A stretch of DNA of 64,000 nt from Nonomuraea ceibae (GCF_019396325.1 NZ_JAHKRO010000004.1:124001-188000), one strand, 5' to 3'; counted from the stretch's first letter, positions 8,798 to 18,011 are shown. Notes: generated by a model from the letters alone, not told the origin. Numbers and translations: made by a program.

Positions 8798-10015
8798 ATG
8801 GCTGACCAGAAGACTCTCGCCGAGCCGGGCCCGGGCGCCGACGCGCCGTATCGCAGGATGACACGTCCCTTGGAGGGCCGTCTCGTCAGCGGTGTCGCCC
8901 ACGGGCTCGCCACGCAGCTCAAGCTCGATCCCGTGGTGATCAGGCTGATGTTCGTGCTGCTCAGCGTCGTGGAGGGGGTCGGGGTGGTCGCGTACGCGGT
9001 GCTCTGGATGCTCACGCCGCAGCAGCCGAACGAGGGCCGCCCGGTGCCGGCCCGTGACTGGAGCCAGCTTGCCGCGTTCGCCGCGATCGGGGTGGCGTTG
9101 CTGGCGTTCGGCTGGCTGACGGGCGCGTCGCAGGGCGGGATCGGCATGCTGCCGTTCGCGGTGGGCGGCATCGGCACGATCATCCTGTGGCAGCAGGCCG
9201 ATCCGGAGCGCCGCAAGCACTGGGTGAGCGGGGCGACCCAGAGCATCAGGAAGAACCGGGTGCGTACGCTGCTGGGCGTGCTGCTGGTGATCGTCGGCGC
9301 GATCGGGTTCCTGCTGGTGGAGGGGCAGTTCCAGCAGGCGCGGCCGGGGCTGATGTTCACGGCGGTGGTGGTCGGCGGGCTCGCGGTGATCGCGGCCCCG
9401 TGGCTGGCCGGGCTGTGGAAGGAGCTGCAGCTCGAACGGCGCGAGCGCATCCGGCAGGAGGAGCGCGCCGAGGTGGCGGCGATGGTGCACGATTCGGTGC
9501 TGCACACGCTGACGCTCATCCAGCGGGTCGCGCACGATCCGCGCGAGGTGGCCAGGCTGGCCCGTTCGCAGGAGCGCGAGCTGCGCAACTGGCTGTACCA
9601 GCCGGCCCAGGACGCGGACGCGACGCTGGCGGCGGCGGTGCGCCGGATCGCGGCCGAGGAGGAGGACGCGCACGGCGTGCCGATCGAGGTGGTGTGCGTG
9701 GGTGACATCGACCTCGACACGCAGGGCAGGCTGGGCGCGATGCTCAAGGCGGCCAGGCAGGCGATGGTCAACGCGGCCAAATACTCTGAGAGTCCGTCCA
9801 TTTCCGTCTATGCGGAGGTGGAGGGTGAAGAGACGACGATTTTCGTGAAGGATCGCGGTAAGGGGTTCGAGCTCGATGCGGTGCCGCTGGACCGGATGGG
9901 CATCAGGGAGTCCATCATCGGCAGAATGGAACGCCACGGCGGCACGGCGCGCGTTCGGACCGAGCCGGGTGAGGGCACGGAAGTGATGTTGACCATGAAG
10001 GTGGAAAAGCCATGA
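8798..10015 (+). CDS. PspC-domain sensor histidine kinase (LiaS/DesK-like)
   Basis: Membrane kinase of a two-component system. Residues 20-75 are a PspC domain (GRLVSGVAHGLATQLKLDP, then a hydrophobic helix). Four to five more membrane helices follow to about residue 205. The dimerisation segment has the phosphorylated His at 231 (MVHDSVLHTL, the HisKA_3-like H-D pattern). A GHKL ATPase domain ends the protein, with an N-box near 324 (VNAAKYS) and a D-box DRGKGF at 352. A PspC sensor in place of the usual N-terminus suggests the signal is membrane stress. The start at 8798 gives the PspC domain with a short tail; an upstream in-frame extension is rejected because it overlaps the divergent promoter. 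It overlaps the response regulator by four bases (ATGA). Confidence 0.92.
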   Translation: MADQKTLAEPGPGADAPYRRMTRPLEGRLVSGVAHGLATQLKLDPVVIRLMFVLLSVVEGVGVVAYAVLWMLTPQQPNEGRPVPARDWSQLAAFAAIGVALLAFGWLTGASQGGIGMLPFAVGGIGTIILWQQADPERRKHWVSGATQSIRKNRVRTLLGVLLVIVGAIGFLLVEGQFQQARPGLMFTAVVVGGLAVIAAPWLAGLWKELQLERRERIRQEERAEVAAMVHDSVLHTLTLIQRVAHDPREVARLARSQERELRNWLYQPAQDADATLAAAVRRIAAEEEDAHGVPIEVVCVGDIDLDTQGRLGAMLKAARQAMVNAAKYSESPSISVYAEVEGEETTIFVKDRGKGFELDAVPLDRMGIRESIIGRMERHGGTARVRTEPGEGTEVMLTMKVEKP

Positions 10016-10644
10016 CGCGCGTGCTGATCGTCGACGACCATCGGCTGTTCCGCTCGGGGGTGCGGGCCGAGCTGGGCGACTCGATCGAGGTCGTGGGCGA
10101 GGCCGAGGACGTCGACACGGCGGTCAAGGCGATCGCCGACCTGCAGCCGGACGTGGTGCTCCTGGACGTGCACATGCCCGGCGGGGGCGGCCAGGAGGTG
10201 CTGCGCCGGGTGCTGGGCGCGGGCTCCCAGGTGCGTTTCCTCGCCCTCTCGGTCTCCGACGCGGCCGAGGACGTGATCGGCGTGATCCGGGGCGGCGCCC
10301 GGGGCTACGTCACCAAGAACATCAGCGGCAAGGAGCTCACCGACGCGATCCGGCGGGTGGCCGACGGCGACGCGGTGTTCTCGCCGAGGCTGGCGGGCTT
10401 CGTGCTGGACGCCTTCGCCTCGTCGGAGGCGCCGTCCATCGACCCGGAGCTCGACTCGCTCACCCAGCGGGAGCGGGAGGTGCTGCGGCTCATCGCGCGC
10501 GGCTACGCGTACAAGGAGATCGCCAAGGAGCTGTTCATCTCCGTGAAGACGGTCGAGACGCACGTGTCGTCGGTGCTGCGCAAGCTGCAGCTGTCCAACC
10601 GTCACGAGCTCTCCCGCTGGGCTACGGCACGCCGCCTGGTGTGA
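10012..10644 (+). CDS. NarL/LuxR-family response regulator
   Basis: DNA-binding partner of the upstream kinase. The receiver domain has the acidic pair DD at 8-9, the phosphoacceptor Asp52 (LLDVHMP), Ser/Thr near 85 and Lys near 107. The C-terminal 65 residues are a LuxR helix-turn-helix (LTQREREVLRLIARGY, then KTVETHVSSVLRKL). Length 210 aa, standard. Its ATG lies inside the kinase stop, so the pair is made in equal amounts. Probable targets include the divergent PspC/LiaF-like gene, since these systems usually autoregulate. I could not identify a binding site with confidence in the intergenic region at 8685-8797. Confidence 0.95.
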   Translation: MTRVLIVDDHRLFRSGVRAELGDSIEVVGEAEDVDTAVKAIADLQPDVVLLDVHMPGGGGQEVLRRVLGAGSQVRFLALSVSDAAEDVIGVIRGGARGYVTKNISGKELTDAIRRVADGDAVFSPRLAGFVLDAFASSEAPSIDPELDSLTQREREVLRLIARGYAYKEIAKELFISVKTVETHVSSVLRKLQLSNRHELSRWATARRLV

Positions 10645-10650
10645 CGGCCC

Positions 10651-10672
10651 GCCGCGACGCTGGTGTCGCGGC
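10651..10672 (+). terminator. Hairpin after the response regulator
   Basis: GCCGCGAC (10651-10658) pairs perfectly with GTCGCGGC (10665-10672) across a 6-base loop, seven bases after the stop at 10644. There is no T-run, so this is a GC-only terminator-like structure. The flanks also repeat GGCCCGCCGCG directly. Confidence 0.4.
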
Positions 10673-10696
10673 CCGCCGCGTGCGACATTGCCAAGT

Positions 10697-12160
10697 ATGG
10701 GCAGGGACGTGCCGGTGGTGGTGTTCAGCCGGGAGGACCGGCGGGCGTACCGGGAGAAGGTGCGCCGATGCCTCGACGTGTTCGCGCAGCTGCTGCGCGA
10801 GTCGCGCTTCGAGGACGACCGGCCGCTGGCCGGGCTGGAGATCGAGCTCAACATCGTGGACGCCGACGGCGAGGCGGCCATGCGCAACGCCGAGGTGCTG
10901 GCGGCGATCGCGCGGCCCGACTGGGCCACGGAGCTGGGCCAGTTCAACGTCGAGATCAACGTCGAGCCGCAGGACCTGGGCGGCGACGGGGCGCGGCGGC
11001 TGGAGGACGACGTGCGCGCCCGGCTCAACCACGCCGAGGAGCGCGCCAGGTCGCGGGGCGGGCACCTGGTGCTGATCGGCATCCTGCCGACGCTGCGCGA
11101 GCAGGACATCGGCGAGGGCACGCTGTCGGCCAACCCGCGCTACCGGCTGCTGAACGAGCAGATCTTCGCCGCCCGGGGTGAGGATCTGCACCTGTGCATC
11201 GAGGGCGTCGAGCGGCTCGACACCCACGCCGACAGCCTGGCGCCCGAGGCGGCCTGCACGAGCGTGCAACTGCACCTCCAGGTGAGCCCGGCGGAGTTCG
11301 CGGCGCACTGGAACGCGGCCCAGGCGATCGCGGGCCCCCAGGTGGCGGTGGCGGCGAACGCGCCCTACCTGTTCGGCAGAGAGCTGCACCGCGAGACCAG
11401 GATCGCGCTGTTCGAGCAGGCCACCGACACCCGGCCGGACGAGCTGAAGACGCAGGGCGTGCGGCCGCGCGTGTGGTTCGGCGAGCGGTGGATCACGAGC
11501 GTGTTCGACCTGTTCGAGGAGAACGTCCGCTACTACCCGGCGCTGCTGCCGCTGTGCGAGGAGGAGGACCCGCGCGCGGAGCTGGCGGCGGGCCGCGTCC
11601 CGGCGCTGCACGAGCTGACCCTGCACAACGGCACCGTCTACCGGTGGAACCGGCCGGTGTACGCGGTGGTGGACGGCACGCCGCACCTGCGGGTGGAGAA
11701 CCGGGTGCTGCCCGCCGGGCCGACGGTGCTCGACATCGCGGCCAACGCCGCCTTCTACTACGGCCTGATGCGCGTTCTGCCGCACGCCGAGCGGCCGGTC
11801 TGGAGCCGGATGTCGTTCGCCGCCGCCGAGGACAACCTGACCGCCGCCGCCCGCCACGGCCTGGACGCCCGCCTCTACTGGCCCGGCGTGGGGGAGGTCC
11901 CGGCGGCCGAGCTGATCCTGCGCAGGCTGCTGCCGATGGCCCGCGAGGGGCTGGCCCGGCGCGGCGTGGACGAGGCGGTGGCCGGCCGGCTGCTGGACGT
12001 CATCGAGGGCCGCTGCCTCACCGGCCGCACGGGCGCGACCTGGCAGGTGGACAAGGTGCGGGCGCTCGGCGGCGACCGGCACGAGGCGCTGCGCAGGATG
12101 ACGCTGGAGTACATCGAGCGCATGCACACGAATGATCCGGTGCACACCTGGGCAGTCTGA
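10697..12160 (+). CDS. Glutamate-cysteine ligase family 2 (GCS2) protein
   Basis: ATP-dependent carboxylate-amine ligase of the GCS2 family. The N-terminal metal/ATP site is recognisable (LAGLEIELNIVD near residue 45, then QFNVEINVEP near 78), as are the later helices (YRLLNEQIF, SVQLHLQV and NAPYLFGRELHRETR). At 487 residues it is about 110 longer than the YbdK group and fits a longer actinobacterial subfamily. Actinomycetes normally use mycothiol, not glutathione, so the true amino-acid substrate is open. The ATG at 10697 is preferred over an in-frame TTG at 10688. The next gene, a metallopeptidase lipoprotein, begins five bases after the stop, so the two are probably co-transcribed. Confidence 0.85.
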   Translation: MGRDVPVVVFSREDRRAYREKVRRCLDVFAQLLRESRFEDDRPLAGLEIELNIVDADGEAAMRNAEVLAAIARPDWATELGQFNVEINVEPQDLGGDGARRLEDDVRARLNHAEERARSRGGHLVLIGILPTLREQDIGEGTLSANPRYRLLNEQIFAARGEDLHLCIEGVERLDTHADSLAPEAACTSVQLHLQVSPAEFAAHWNAAQAIAGPQVAVAANAPYLFGRELHRETRIALFEQATDTRPDELKTQGVRPRVWFGERWITSVFDLFEENVRYYPALLPLCEEEDPRAELAAGRVPALHELTLHNGTVYRWNRPVYAVVDGTPHLRVENRVLPAGPTVLDIAANAAFYYGLMRVLPHAERPVWSRMSFAAAEDNLTAAARHGLDARLYWPGVGEVPAAELILRRLLPMAREGLARRGVDEAVAGRLLDVIEGRCLTGRTGATWQVDKVRALGGDRHEALRRMTLEYIERMHTNDPVHTWAV

Positions 12161-12165
12161 GCGTC

Positions 12166-12813
12166 GTGACCTCCTCCCGCCGGCTGCTGCCCCTGGCGCT
12201 GATCGCCGTCCTGCTCACCGCCTGCGGCGTCCTCGACGTGCCCTCCCGTGACACGCGCGGCGCCGACTCCTTCGCCGACGACGTGCTCGGGGCCAGGACG
12301 CTGACCGAGGAGTTCTGGAAGCAGCAGTTCGCCGCCGCCGGGCGCACCTACAGGCCGGTGACCGGCTTCGTCCCCTATTCGGCGGGCGGCGGCCCGAGCT
12401 GCGGCGGCGAGCCCGCCGTGCCCGCCAACGCCTTCTACTGCCCGATCGGCCACTTCATCGCCTTCGACCAGGACTGGATGGCGGGCCTGTGGAGCGAGAT
12501 GGGCGACGGCTCGGTCTACCTGATCATCCCGCACGAGTTCGGCCACGCCGTGCAGGCGCAGCTCCGCACCGAGTTCCAGCTCAACATCCAGGCCGAGCTG
12601 CAGGCCGACTGCTACGCGGGCGGCACGCTGAAGGCGCTGATCGACTCCGGCGCGCTGACGGCCGAGCCGGGCGACGAGGACGAACTGCTGCTCAACCTGG
12701 CCGCCGCCGGCGACCCCACCGACGACTGGCTCGACCCGGCCGCCCACGGCACCGCAGAACAGCGCCAGCGCTCCTTCGCCACGGGTTACACGCGCGGCGT
12801 GGGGGCCTGCTGA
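12166..12813 (+). CDS. Secreted neutral zinc metallopeptidase lipoprotein (YpfJ-like)
   Basis: Putative zinc-dependent peptidase tethered to the outer face of the membrane. The first 20 residues form a lipoprotein signal ending in the lipobox LTAC (Cys20). The catalytic HEFGH zinc motif lies near residue 125, and the downstream helix with QAELQADCYAG near residue 145 supplies the third ligand Glu. This arrangement matches the neutral zinc metallopeptidase family that includes YpfJ. The 215-residue length is slightly short for the family. A GTG start at 12166 lies five bases after the preceding ligase gene. No partner gene reveals the substrate. Confidence 0.87.
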   Translation: MTSSRRLLPLALIAVLLTACGVLDVPSRDTRGADSFADDVLGARTLTEEFWKQQFAAAGRTYRPVTGFVPYSAGGGPSCGGEPAVPANAFYCPIGHFIAFDQDWMAGLWSEMGDGSVYLIIPHEFGHAVQAQLRTEFQLNIQAELQADCYAGGTLKALIDSGALTAEPGDEDELLLNLAAAGDPTDDWLDPAAHGTAEQRQRSFATGYTRGVGAC

Positions 12814-12879
12814 GGTTGTACGCGCGTGTCAACCCAGAGGATGATGCGACCGATCATGCGCGCGGCATAGCGTTGGCCC

Positions 12880-13137
12880 ATGCCATTGGAGGAGATCGGC
12901 TGGCTGCGCAGGGGCGCCTGCAAGTCCAGCGACCCCGAGCTGTTCTTCCCGCTCGCGCCCTCACCCGTCCAGGAGGCGCGGGCCAAGGCCGTCTGCGCGT
13001 CCTGCAAGGTCCTGGCCGAGTGCCGCTCCTATGCGCTGAAGGCCGGCGAGGCCGACGGCATCTGGGGCGGCATGACCCCGGAGGAGCGCCGCCGCACCCG
13101 CTTCCCGGCGGGCTGGCGCAACTCCGCGGCCTCCTGA
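12880..13137 (+). CDS. WhiB-family iron-sulfur regulator
   Basis: Small transcription factor that would hold a [4Fe-4S] cluster on Cys14, Cys39, Cys42 and Cys48. It has the family's GIWGG turn near residue 61 and a basic C-terminal segment (ERRRTRFPAG) that contacts DNA. The 85-residue length is typical. WhiB proteins bind the principal sigma factor and respond to redox, NO or developmental signals. Which Wbl class this belongs to cannot be told from the sequence alone. The ATG at 12880 has no clear ribosome-binding site and lies a few bases after CATAGCGT, so a leaderless transcript is possible. It stands alone between two operons on the same strand. Confidence 0.95.
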   Translation: MPLEEIGWLRRGACKSSDPELFFPLAPSPVQEARAKAVCASCKVLAECRSYALKAGEADGIWGGMTPEERRRTRFPAGWRNSAAS

Positions 13138-13156
13138 CGCCACGTAGCCTCTAAGG

Positions 13157-13885
13157 GTGCTGCTTCGCTCGATCGCCGTGCTTGCTGCGGCCAACGTCCT
13201 CAACAACAAGGTCGCGCCACGGCTGGGGCCGCTCACCTCGGCCGCCGCGACGGCCGCGTTAGTCGCGATGGCCCGCAGCTCCGGCGTGTCGTGGCGGGAG
13301 CTCGGCTTCGAGCGCGGCCGTCGCGGCGCGCTCGTCGGCGGCGCGCTCGCGGCCTCCGTCGTGGCGGTCTACTCGGCCGGCATCAGCATGCGCCGCACCC
13401 GCCCGTTCTTCCACGACGAGCGGGCGCTCTCGCTCTCCCGCGCCCGCGTCCTGGAGGAGGCGCTGGTCCAGGTGCCGTTCGGCACGGTCCTGCTGGAGGA
13501 GGTCGGCTTCCGCGGCGCCCTCTACGGGATGCTGCGCCGCTCCCACGGCACGGCCACGGCCACCGCGGTGTCGTCGGCGCTGTTCGGGCTCTGGCACATC
13601 CTGCCCGCGATCGACATGGCCCGCGCCAACCCGGCGCTCGGCGCGCTGGCCGCGGGGGAGTCGCCCGCCCACCTCGACACGGCCCGGGTGGTGGCGGGCA
13701 GCGTGCTGTCGACGGCCGTGGCCGGGGTGCTGTTCAGCGAGCTGCGGCGGCACAACGGCCTGCTCGCCCCCGCCATGCTGCACCTGGCGACCAACTCGCT
13801 GGGCTACCTGTTCGCCCGCCTCGCGGCCCACCGCACAGGCCACGGTGATCAGGGATCGCTACCCTTCGCTCATGGTGACGCATGA
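13157..13885 (+). CDS. CPBP-family intramembrane metalloprotease
   Basis: Membrane protein of the CAAX protease and bacteriocin-processing (Abi) family. The three family motifs are visible: EEVGFRG near residue 114 (EExxxR), FGLWH near 143 (FxxxH) and HLATNSLGY near 213 (HxxxN). About six hydrophobic helices span the protein. These enzymes cleave within membranes; substrates in actinomycetes are mostly unknown. The GTG at 13157 follows AAGGG. The C-terminal 14 bases overlap the start of the next gene, giving coupled translation. Length 242 aa is normal. Confidence 0.9.
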   Translation: MLLRSIAVLAAANVLNNKVAPRLGPLTSAAATAALVAMARSSGVSWRELGFERGRRGALVGGALAASVVAVYSAGISMRRTRPFFHDERALSLSRARVLEEALVQVPFGTVLLEEVGFRGALYGMLRRSHGTATATAVSSALFGLWHILPAIDMARANPALGALAAGESPAHLDTARVVAGSVLSTAVAGVLFSELRRHNGLLAPAMLHLATNSLGYLFARLAAHRTGHGDQGSLPFAHGDA

Positions 13886-14855
13886 GCGGGAGATCACGGC
13901 TCCCATCGACCTGTGCCTGCCGGACGGTCGGCTCGACCCGGCGGCGGTCGGCTGGACCCGGCGGCCGCTCCACCGGGCCAACCTGCGCGGCTGGGGCCGC
14001 ACCAAACGCTGGGAATACTGGGGGATCGTCACTCCCACTCACGTGATCGGCGTGGTCGCCTCCTCGCTCGACTACGCGGGCGTGCACGGCCTGTACGTGC
14101 TCGACCGGGCCACCGGCCAGGAGACGGCCAAGGACGTGGTGGTGCCACTGGCCCGCAACACCGCCATGCCGGAGCGCAGCGGCGAGGGCGTCGCGTCGGC
14201 GCGGGCGGCGGCGCTGCGCATCGACATCCGCCAGCGGCCCGACGGCACCTCGCTGCGCGGCGTGGCCCCGGGCATCGAGGTCGACCTGGAGATCCCGCTG
14301 CCCGACGGGCACGAGGCGCTCGGCGTGGTGGTGCCGTGGAGCCCCACGCGGTTCCAGTACACGCTCAAGGACGTGGGCAGGCCGGTGCGGGGGCGGCTGC
14401 GGCTGGTCTCCGGCGAGTACGAGGTGCGCGAGCAGGACTCGTTCGCGGTGCTCGACCACGGCCGGGGGCGCTGGCCGTACTCGATGGTGTGGAACTGGGC
14501 GGCGGGCAGCGCGCCCGGGCGGGCGATCCAGCTCGGCGGCAAGTGGACCGACGGCACCGGCATGACGGAGAACGCGCTGTTCGTCGACGGCAGGCTGCAC
14601 AAGATCGGCGAGGAGCTGGCCTGGCACTACGACCGCGACGACTGGATGCGGCCGTGGCGGATCACCGGGGCGCGGGTGGAGGCGGAGTTCACGCCGTTCC
14701 ACGAGAAGGTCGCGCGCACCGAGCTGGGCGTCGTCGGGTCGGAGACGCACCAGTGCTTCGGCCACTTCAGCGGCCGGGCGCAGGCCGACGACGGCGCGTG
14801 GATCGAGCTCGACGGCCTGACCGGGTGGGCCGAGGAGGCCCGGCAGCGGTGGTGA
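13872..14855 (+). CDS. DUF2804 family protein
   Basis: A 327-residue soluble protein of the DUF2804 family. Family hallmarks are the LCLPDGRLDPAAVGW opening, the WGRTKRWEYWG segment near residue 45 and the DHGRGRWPYSMVWNWA block near residue 195. The fold is expected to be a lipocalin-like beta structure; no enzyme activity is established for the family. The ATG at 13872 (MVTHEREI) is preferred over a GTG at 13845, because the family starts close to this point. It overlaps the CPBP protease gene. It converges on the PIG-L gene, with a short hairpin between the two. Confidence 0.85.
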   Translation: MVTHEREITAPIDLCLPDGRLDPAAVGWTRRPLHRANLRGWGRTKRWEYWGIVTPTHVIGVVASSLDYAGVHGLYVLDRATGQETAKDVVVPLARNTAMPERSGEGVASARAAALRIDIRQRPDGTSLRGVAPGIEVDLEIPLPDGHEALGVVVPWSPTRFQYTLKDVGRPVRGRLRLVSGEYEVREQDSFAVLDHGRGRWPYSMVWNWAAGSAPGRAIQLGGKWTDGTGMTENALFVDGRLHKIGEELAWHYDRDDWMRPWRITGARVEAEFTPFHEKVARTELGVVGSETHQCFGHFSGRAQADDGAWIELDGLTGWAEEARQRW

Positions 14856-14894
14856 GGCGCAGCGCGGCAGGCGCAGCGCCGCGTCGACCGACTC

Positions 14895-14925
14895 GCAGTA
14901 AGCCCCGATTTCCGGGCTGACCTGC
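14895..14925. terminator. Hairpin between convergent genes
   Basis: AGCCC (14901-14905) pairs with GGGCT (14914-14918). The outer GCAG (14895-14898) pairs with CTGC (14922-14925) across small internal loops. It sits between the convergent DUF2804 and PIG-L genes, where a bidirectional terminator is expected. There is no T-run. Confidence 0.35.
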
Positions 14926-14935
14926 GGCTACGGCG

Positions 14936-15655
14936 TCACGCCGTCGGCACCACCTGGAAGCCCTCCGCGTAGTGCCCCTCGGGGAACCCCGCCTCCTTCC
15001 CCCAGGCGGCGAAGCGGCTCTTTACGAAGTCGGCGAACCCCTCGACGTGCGCCACCTGGCTCACGTGCGACTGCAGCGCCGCCAGCTTGCGCTCGACGGT
15101 GGCCGTGATGTCCACGTAGTGGTTGGGCGTGGAGCCGCCCGTCAGCCACACCTCGCGCACCGTCCACGCCTCCAGGCCCTCCTCGGTGAACAGCTCGGGG
15201 AAGGCGTACGGGTTGCGGGCGTCGGGGTAGACGGCGTCCAGCGTGGCGCCGCCGACCGCGCGATGGTCGGGGTGGCTCGGCGCGACGAACTGGTAGTTGC
15301 GGTCGGGGTGATGCGTGATGACCAGGTCGGGCCGCACCTGCCTGATGACGCGGGCGATGTCGCGGCGCAGCTCCAGCGACGGCACCACGGTGCCGTCGGC
15401 ATAACCGAGAAAGCGCAGGTCCGTGACGCCGACGCACTTGGCCGCCGCCGTCTGCTCCGTGCGGCGGAGCTCGGCCATGCCCGAGTTGTCCAGCGTGCGC
15501 TCGTTGCCGCCCGCGTCACCGTCGGTGACCAGCAGGTACGTGACCTCCACCCCGGCGTCGGCGAACAGCGCCACGGTCCCGGCGGCCCCGAAGTCGGCGT
15601 CGTCCGGATGCGCGGACACGACGAGGATCCGGTCGATCTCGTTCTCGGCCAGCAT
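14936..15655 (-). CDS. PIG-L/LmbE-family zinc deacetylase
   Basis: Metal-dependent N-deacetylase of the LmbE family, which includes MshB (mycothiol) and Mca. The metal-binding HPDDADFG begins at His16 and the third ligand motif SHPDHRAVGG lies near residue 126. At 239 residues it is shorter than MshB (about 290-300), so it belongs to the short LmbE group whose substrates are mostly unknown. Small N-acetyl sugars or peptide conjugates are plausible. It is divergent from the pcrA helicase gene. The ATG at 15655 gives the family N-terminus, with the first beta strand ILVVSAHPDD in place. Confidence 0.9.
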   Translation of the reverse strand: MLAENEIDRILVVSAHPDDADFGAAGTVALFADAGVEVTYLLVTDGDAGGNERTLDNSGMAELRRTEQTAAAKCVGVTDLRFLGYADGTVVPSLELRRDIARVIRQVRPDLVITHHPDRNYQFVAPSHPDHRAVGGATLDAVYPDARNPYAFPELFTEEGLEAWTVREVWLTGGSTPNHYVDITATVERKLAALQSHVSQVAHVEGFADFVKSRFAAWGKEAGFPEGHYAEGFQVVPTA

Positions 15656-15749
15656 GCGGTCCCCTTTCTGATCGTCGTACGGGACAACCGAAGCCCGGCT
15701 ACCCGCATTCCGTGCGCCGATTGTCGGTGGCGCGTCTTAACCTAGGTGG

Positions 15750-18002
15750 GTGCCGACCCACGTCTCTGTTGACCACCCCTTGCTCGATGGCCTCAACCCG
15801 CAGCAGCGCGAGGCCGTGATCCACCATGGCAGCCCCCTGCTGATCGTGGCGGGGGCGGGATCGGGAAAGACGCGGGTGCTCACCCACCGCATCGCCTACC
15901 TGCTGGCCGAGCGCGACGTCCATCCAGGCGAGATCCTGGCGATCACCTTCACCAACAAGGCCGCCAAGGAGATGAAGGAGCGCATCGACAAGCTCGTCGG
16001 GCCGCGCTCGCGGGCGATGTGGGTGATGACCTTCCACAGCGCGTGCATGCGCATCCTGCGGCGCGAGGCCAAGCGGCTCGGCTTCCCCTCCAGCTTCTCC
16101 ATCTACGACCAGGCCGACTCCCAGCGCCTCATGGCCATGGTCTGCCGCGAGATGGAGCTCGACCCCAAGCGCTATCCGCCCCGCTCGTTCTCCGCCCAGG
16201 TCAGCAACTTCAAGAACGAGCTGATCGACTACGAGACCGCGATCGAGCGCGCCGGCTCCCACCTGGAGAAGACGCTCGCCCAGGCCTACAAGAGCTACCA
16301 GCTCAAGCTCACCGAGGCCGGCGCGATGGACTTCGACGACATCATCATGAACACGGTGACGCTCTTCCAGCTCTTCCCCGAAGTGGCCGAGCACTACCGG
16401 ATGCGCTTCCGCCACGTGCTCGTCGACGAGTACCAGGACACCAACCACGCCCAGTACATCCTGATCAGGGAGCTGGTCGGCCACCCCGAGGTGCGCACGG
16501 CCGACGGCGACGTGGTGCGGGCCGGGGCCGACATGTCCGAGCTGTGCGTGGTCGGCGACGCCGACCAGTCGATCTACGCCTTCCGCGGCGCGACGATCCG
16601 CAACATCCTGGAGTTCGAGCGCGACTATCCGAACGCGCGCACCATCCTGCTGGAGCAGAACTACCGCTCCACCCAGAACATCCTGGCCGCCGCCAACGCG
16701 GTCATCTCGCGCAACGAGTCGCGCAAGCCCAAGAACCTCTGGTCCGACCAGGGCGACGGCCCCAAGATCGTCGGTTACGTGGCCGACAACGAGCACGACG
16801 AGGCCGTCTTCGTCGCCCAGGAGGTCGACCGGCTCAGCGACGAGGAGGGCGTCAAGGCCGGTGACGTCGCGGTCTTCTACCGCACCAACGCCGCCTCCCG
16901 CGTGTTCGAGGAGATCTTCATCCGCACCGGCCTGCCCTACAAGGTCGTCGGCGGTGTGCGCTTCTACGAGCGCAAGGAGGTCAAGGACCTGCTGGCCTAC
17001 CTGCGGCTGCTGGCCAACCCGCTCGACGTGGTGTCGCTGCGGCGCATCCTCAACGTGCCCAAGCGCGGCATCGGCGATCGGGCCGAGGCCATGGTCGAGG
17101 CGTTCGCGGCCCGCGAGCGGATCCCGTTCTGGGACGCGCTGCGGCGGGCCGACGAGGCGCCGGGCATGGCGACCCGCTCACTCAACGCGATCAGGGAGTT
17201 CGTCGCGCTCGTCGAGGAGCTGATCGTCAAGGGCGAGGGCATGCCGCCGTCGGCGCTGGCCGAGGAGGTGCTGGTGGCCACCGGCTACCGCGCCGAGCTG
17301 GAGGCGTCCGAAGACCCGCAGGACGAGTCGCGGCTGGAGAACCTCAACGAGCTCATCTCCGTGGCCTCCGAGTTCGAGGAGGCCAACCCGGAGGGCACGC
17401 TGGTGGAGTTCCTGGAGCAGGTGTCGCTGGTGGCCGACGCCGACCAGATCCCCGACGCCGACGGCGGGCAGGGCGTCGTGACGCTCATGACCCTGCACAC
17501 GGCCAAGGGCCTGGAGTTCCCCGTGGTGTTCCTGACGGCGATGGAGGACGGCGTCTTCCCGCACATCCGCTCACTCGGCGAGCCGAAGGAGCTGGAGGAG
17601 GAGCGCCGCCTGGCCTACGTCGGCATCACCCGGGCCCAGCAGCGCCTTTACATCACCCGCGCCGCCGTGCGCAGCTCGTGGGGGGCGCCGTCGTTCAACC
17701 CGGCCTCCCGCTTCGTCAGCGAGGTGCCGGGCACGCTCATCGAGTGGCGTACGGATCCGAGCAAGTCGGCGTGGAGCGCGGCCACGCGCCGTGAGCCCAC
17801 GCCCGCCGCCGCGCCGAAGAAGAGCGGCGGGCGCGCGGTCCCGACGCTCAACCCCGGCGACCGGGTCACGCACGACGCCTTCGGGCTCGGCACGGTGGTG
17901 ACGGTCGACGGGGTGGGCGACAAGACCAAGGTCAAGATCGACTTCGGCTCCGGCGGCGAGAAGACGCTGCTGCTGGCCTACGCGCCGCTGGAGAAGCTCT
18001 AG
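15750..18002 (+). CDS. pcrA: ATP-dependent DNA helicase PcrA/UvrD
   Basis: Superfamily 1A 3'-5' helicase for nucleotide excision repair and replication-fork clearance. The Q motif (LNPQQREAV) precedes Walker A AGAGSGKT at 34-41; the Walker B region DEYQDTN lies near 227. Motif III is QSIYAFRGA, motif IV contains QNYRS and motif V is TLHTAKGLEFPVVFL. The last 45 residues carry the PcrA tudor-like RNA-polymerase contact domain (NPGDRVTHDAFGLGTV). At 750 residues it is full length. The start is a GTG at 15750 with only a weak upstream GGTGG. The gene is monocistronic; the next gene converges on it nine bases after the stop. Confidence 0.96.
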   Translation: MPTHVSVDHPLLDGLNPQQREAVIHHGSPLLIVAGAGSGKTRVLTHRIAYLLAERDVHPGEILAITFTNKAAKEMKERIDKLVGPRSRAMWVMTFHSACMRILRREAKRLGFPSSFSIYDQADSQRLMAMVCREMELDPKRYPPRSFSAQVSNFKNELIDYETAIERAGSHLEKTLAQAYKSYQLKLTEAGAMDFDDIIMNTVTLFQLFPEVAEHYRMRFRHVLVDEYQDTNHAQYILIRELVGHPEVRTADGDVVRAGADMSELCVVGDADQSIYAFRGATIRNILEFERDYPNARTILLEQNYRSTQNILAAANAVISRNESRKPKNLWSDQGDGPKIVGYVADNEHDEAVFVAQEVDRLSDEEGVKAGDVAVFYRTNAASRVFEEIFIRTGLPYKVVGGVRFYERKEVKDLLAYLRLLANPLDVVSLRRILNVPKRGIGDRAEAMVEAFAARERIPFWDALRRADEAPGMATRSLNAIREFVALVEELIVKGEGMPPSALAEEVLVATGYRAELEASEDPQDESRLENLNELISVASEFEEANPEGTLVEFLEQVSLVADADQIPDADGGQGVVTLMTLHTAKGLEFPVVFLTAMEDGVFPHIRSLGEPKELEEERRLAYVGITRAQQRLYITRAAVRSSWGAPSFNPASRFVSEVPGTLIEWRTDPSKSAWSAATRREPTPAAAPKKSGGRAVPTLNPGDRVTHDAFGLGTVVTVDGVGDKTKVKIDFGSGGEKTLLLAYAPLEKL

Positions 18003-18011
18003 CCGAGACGG

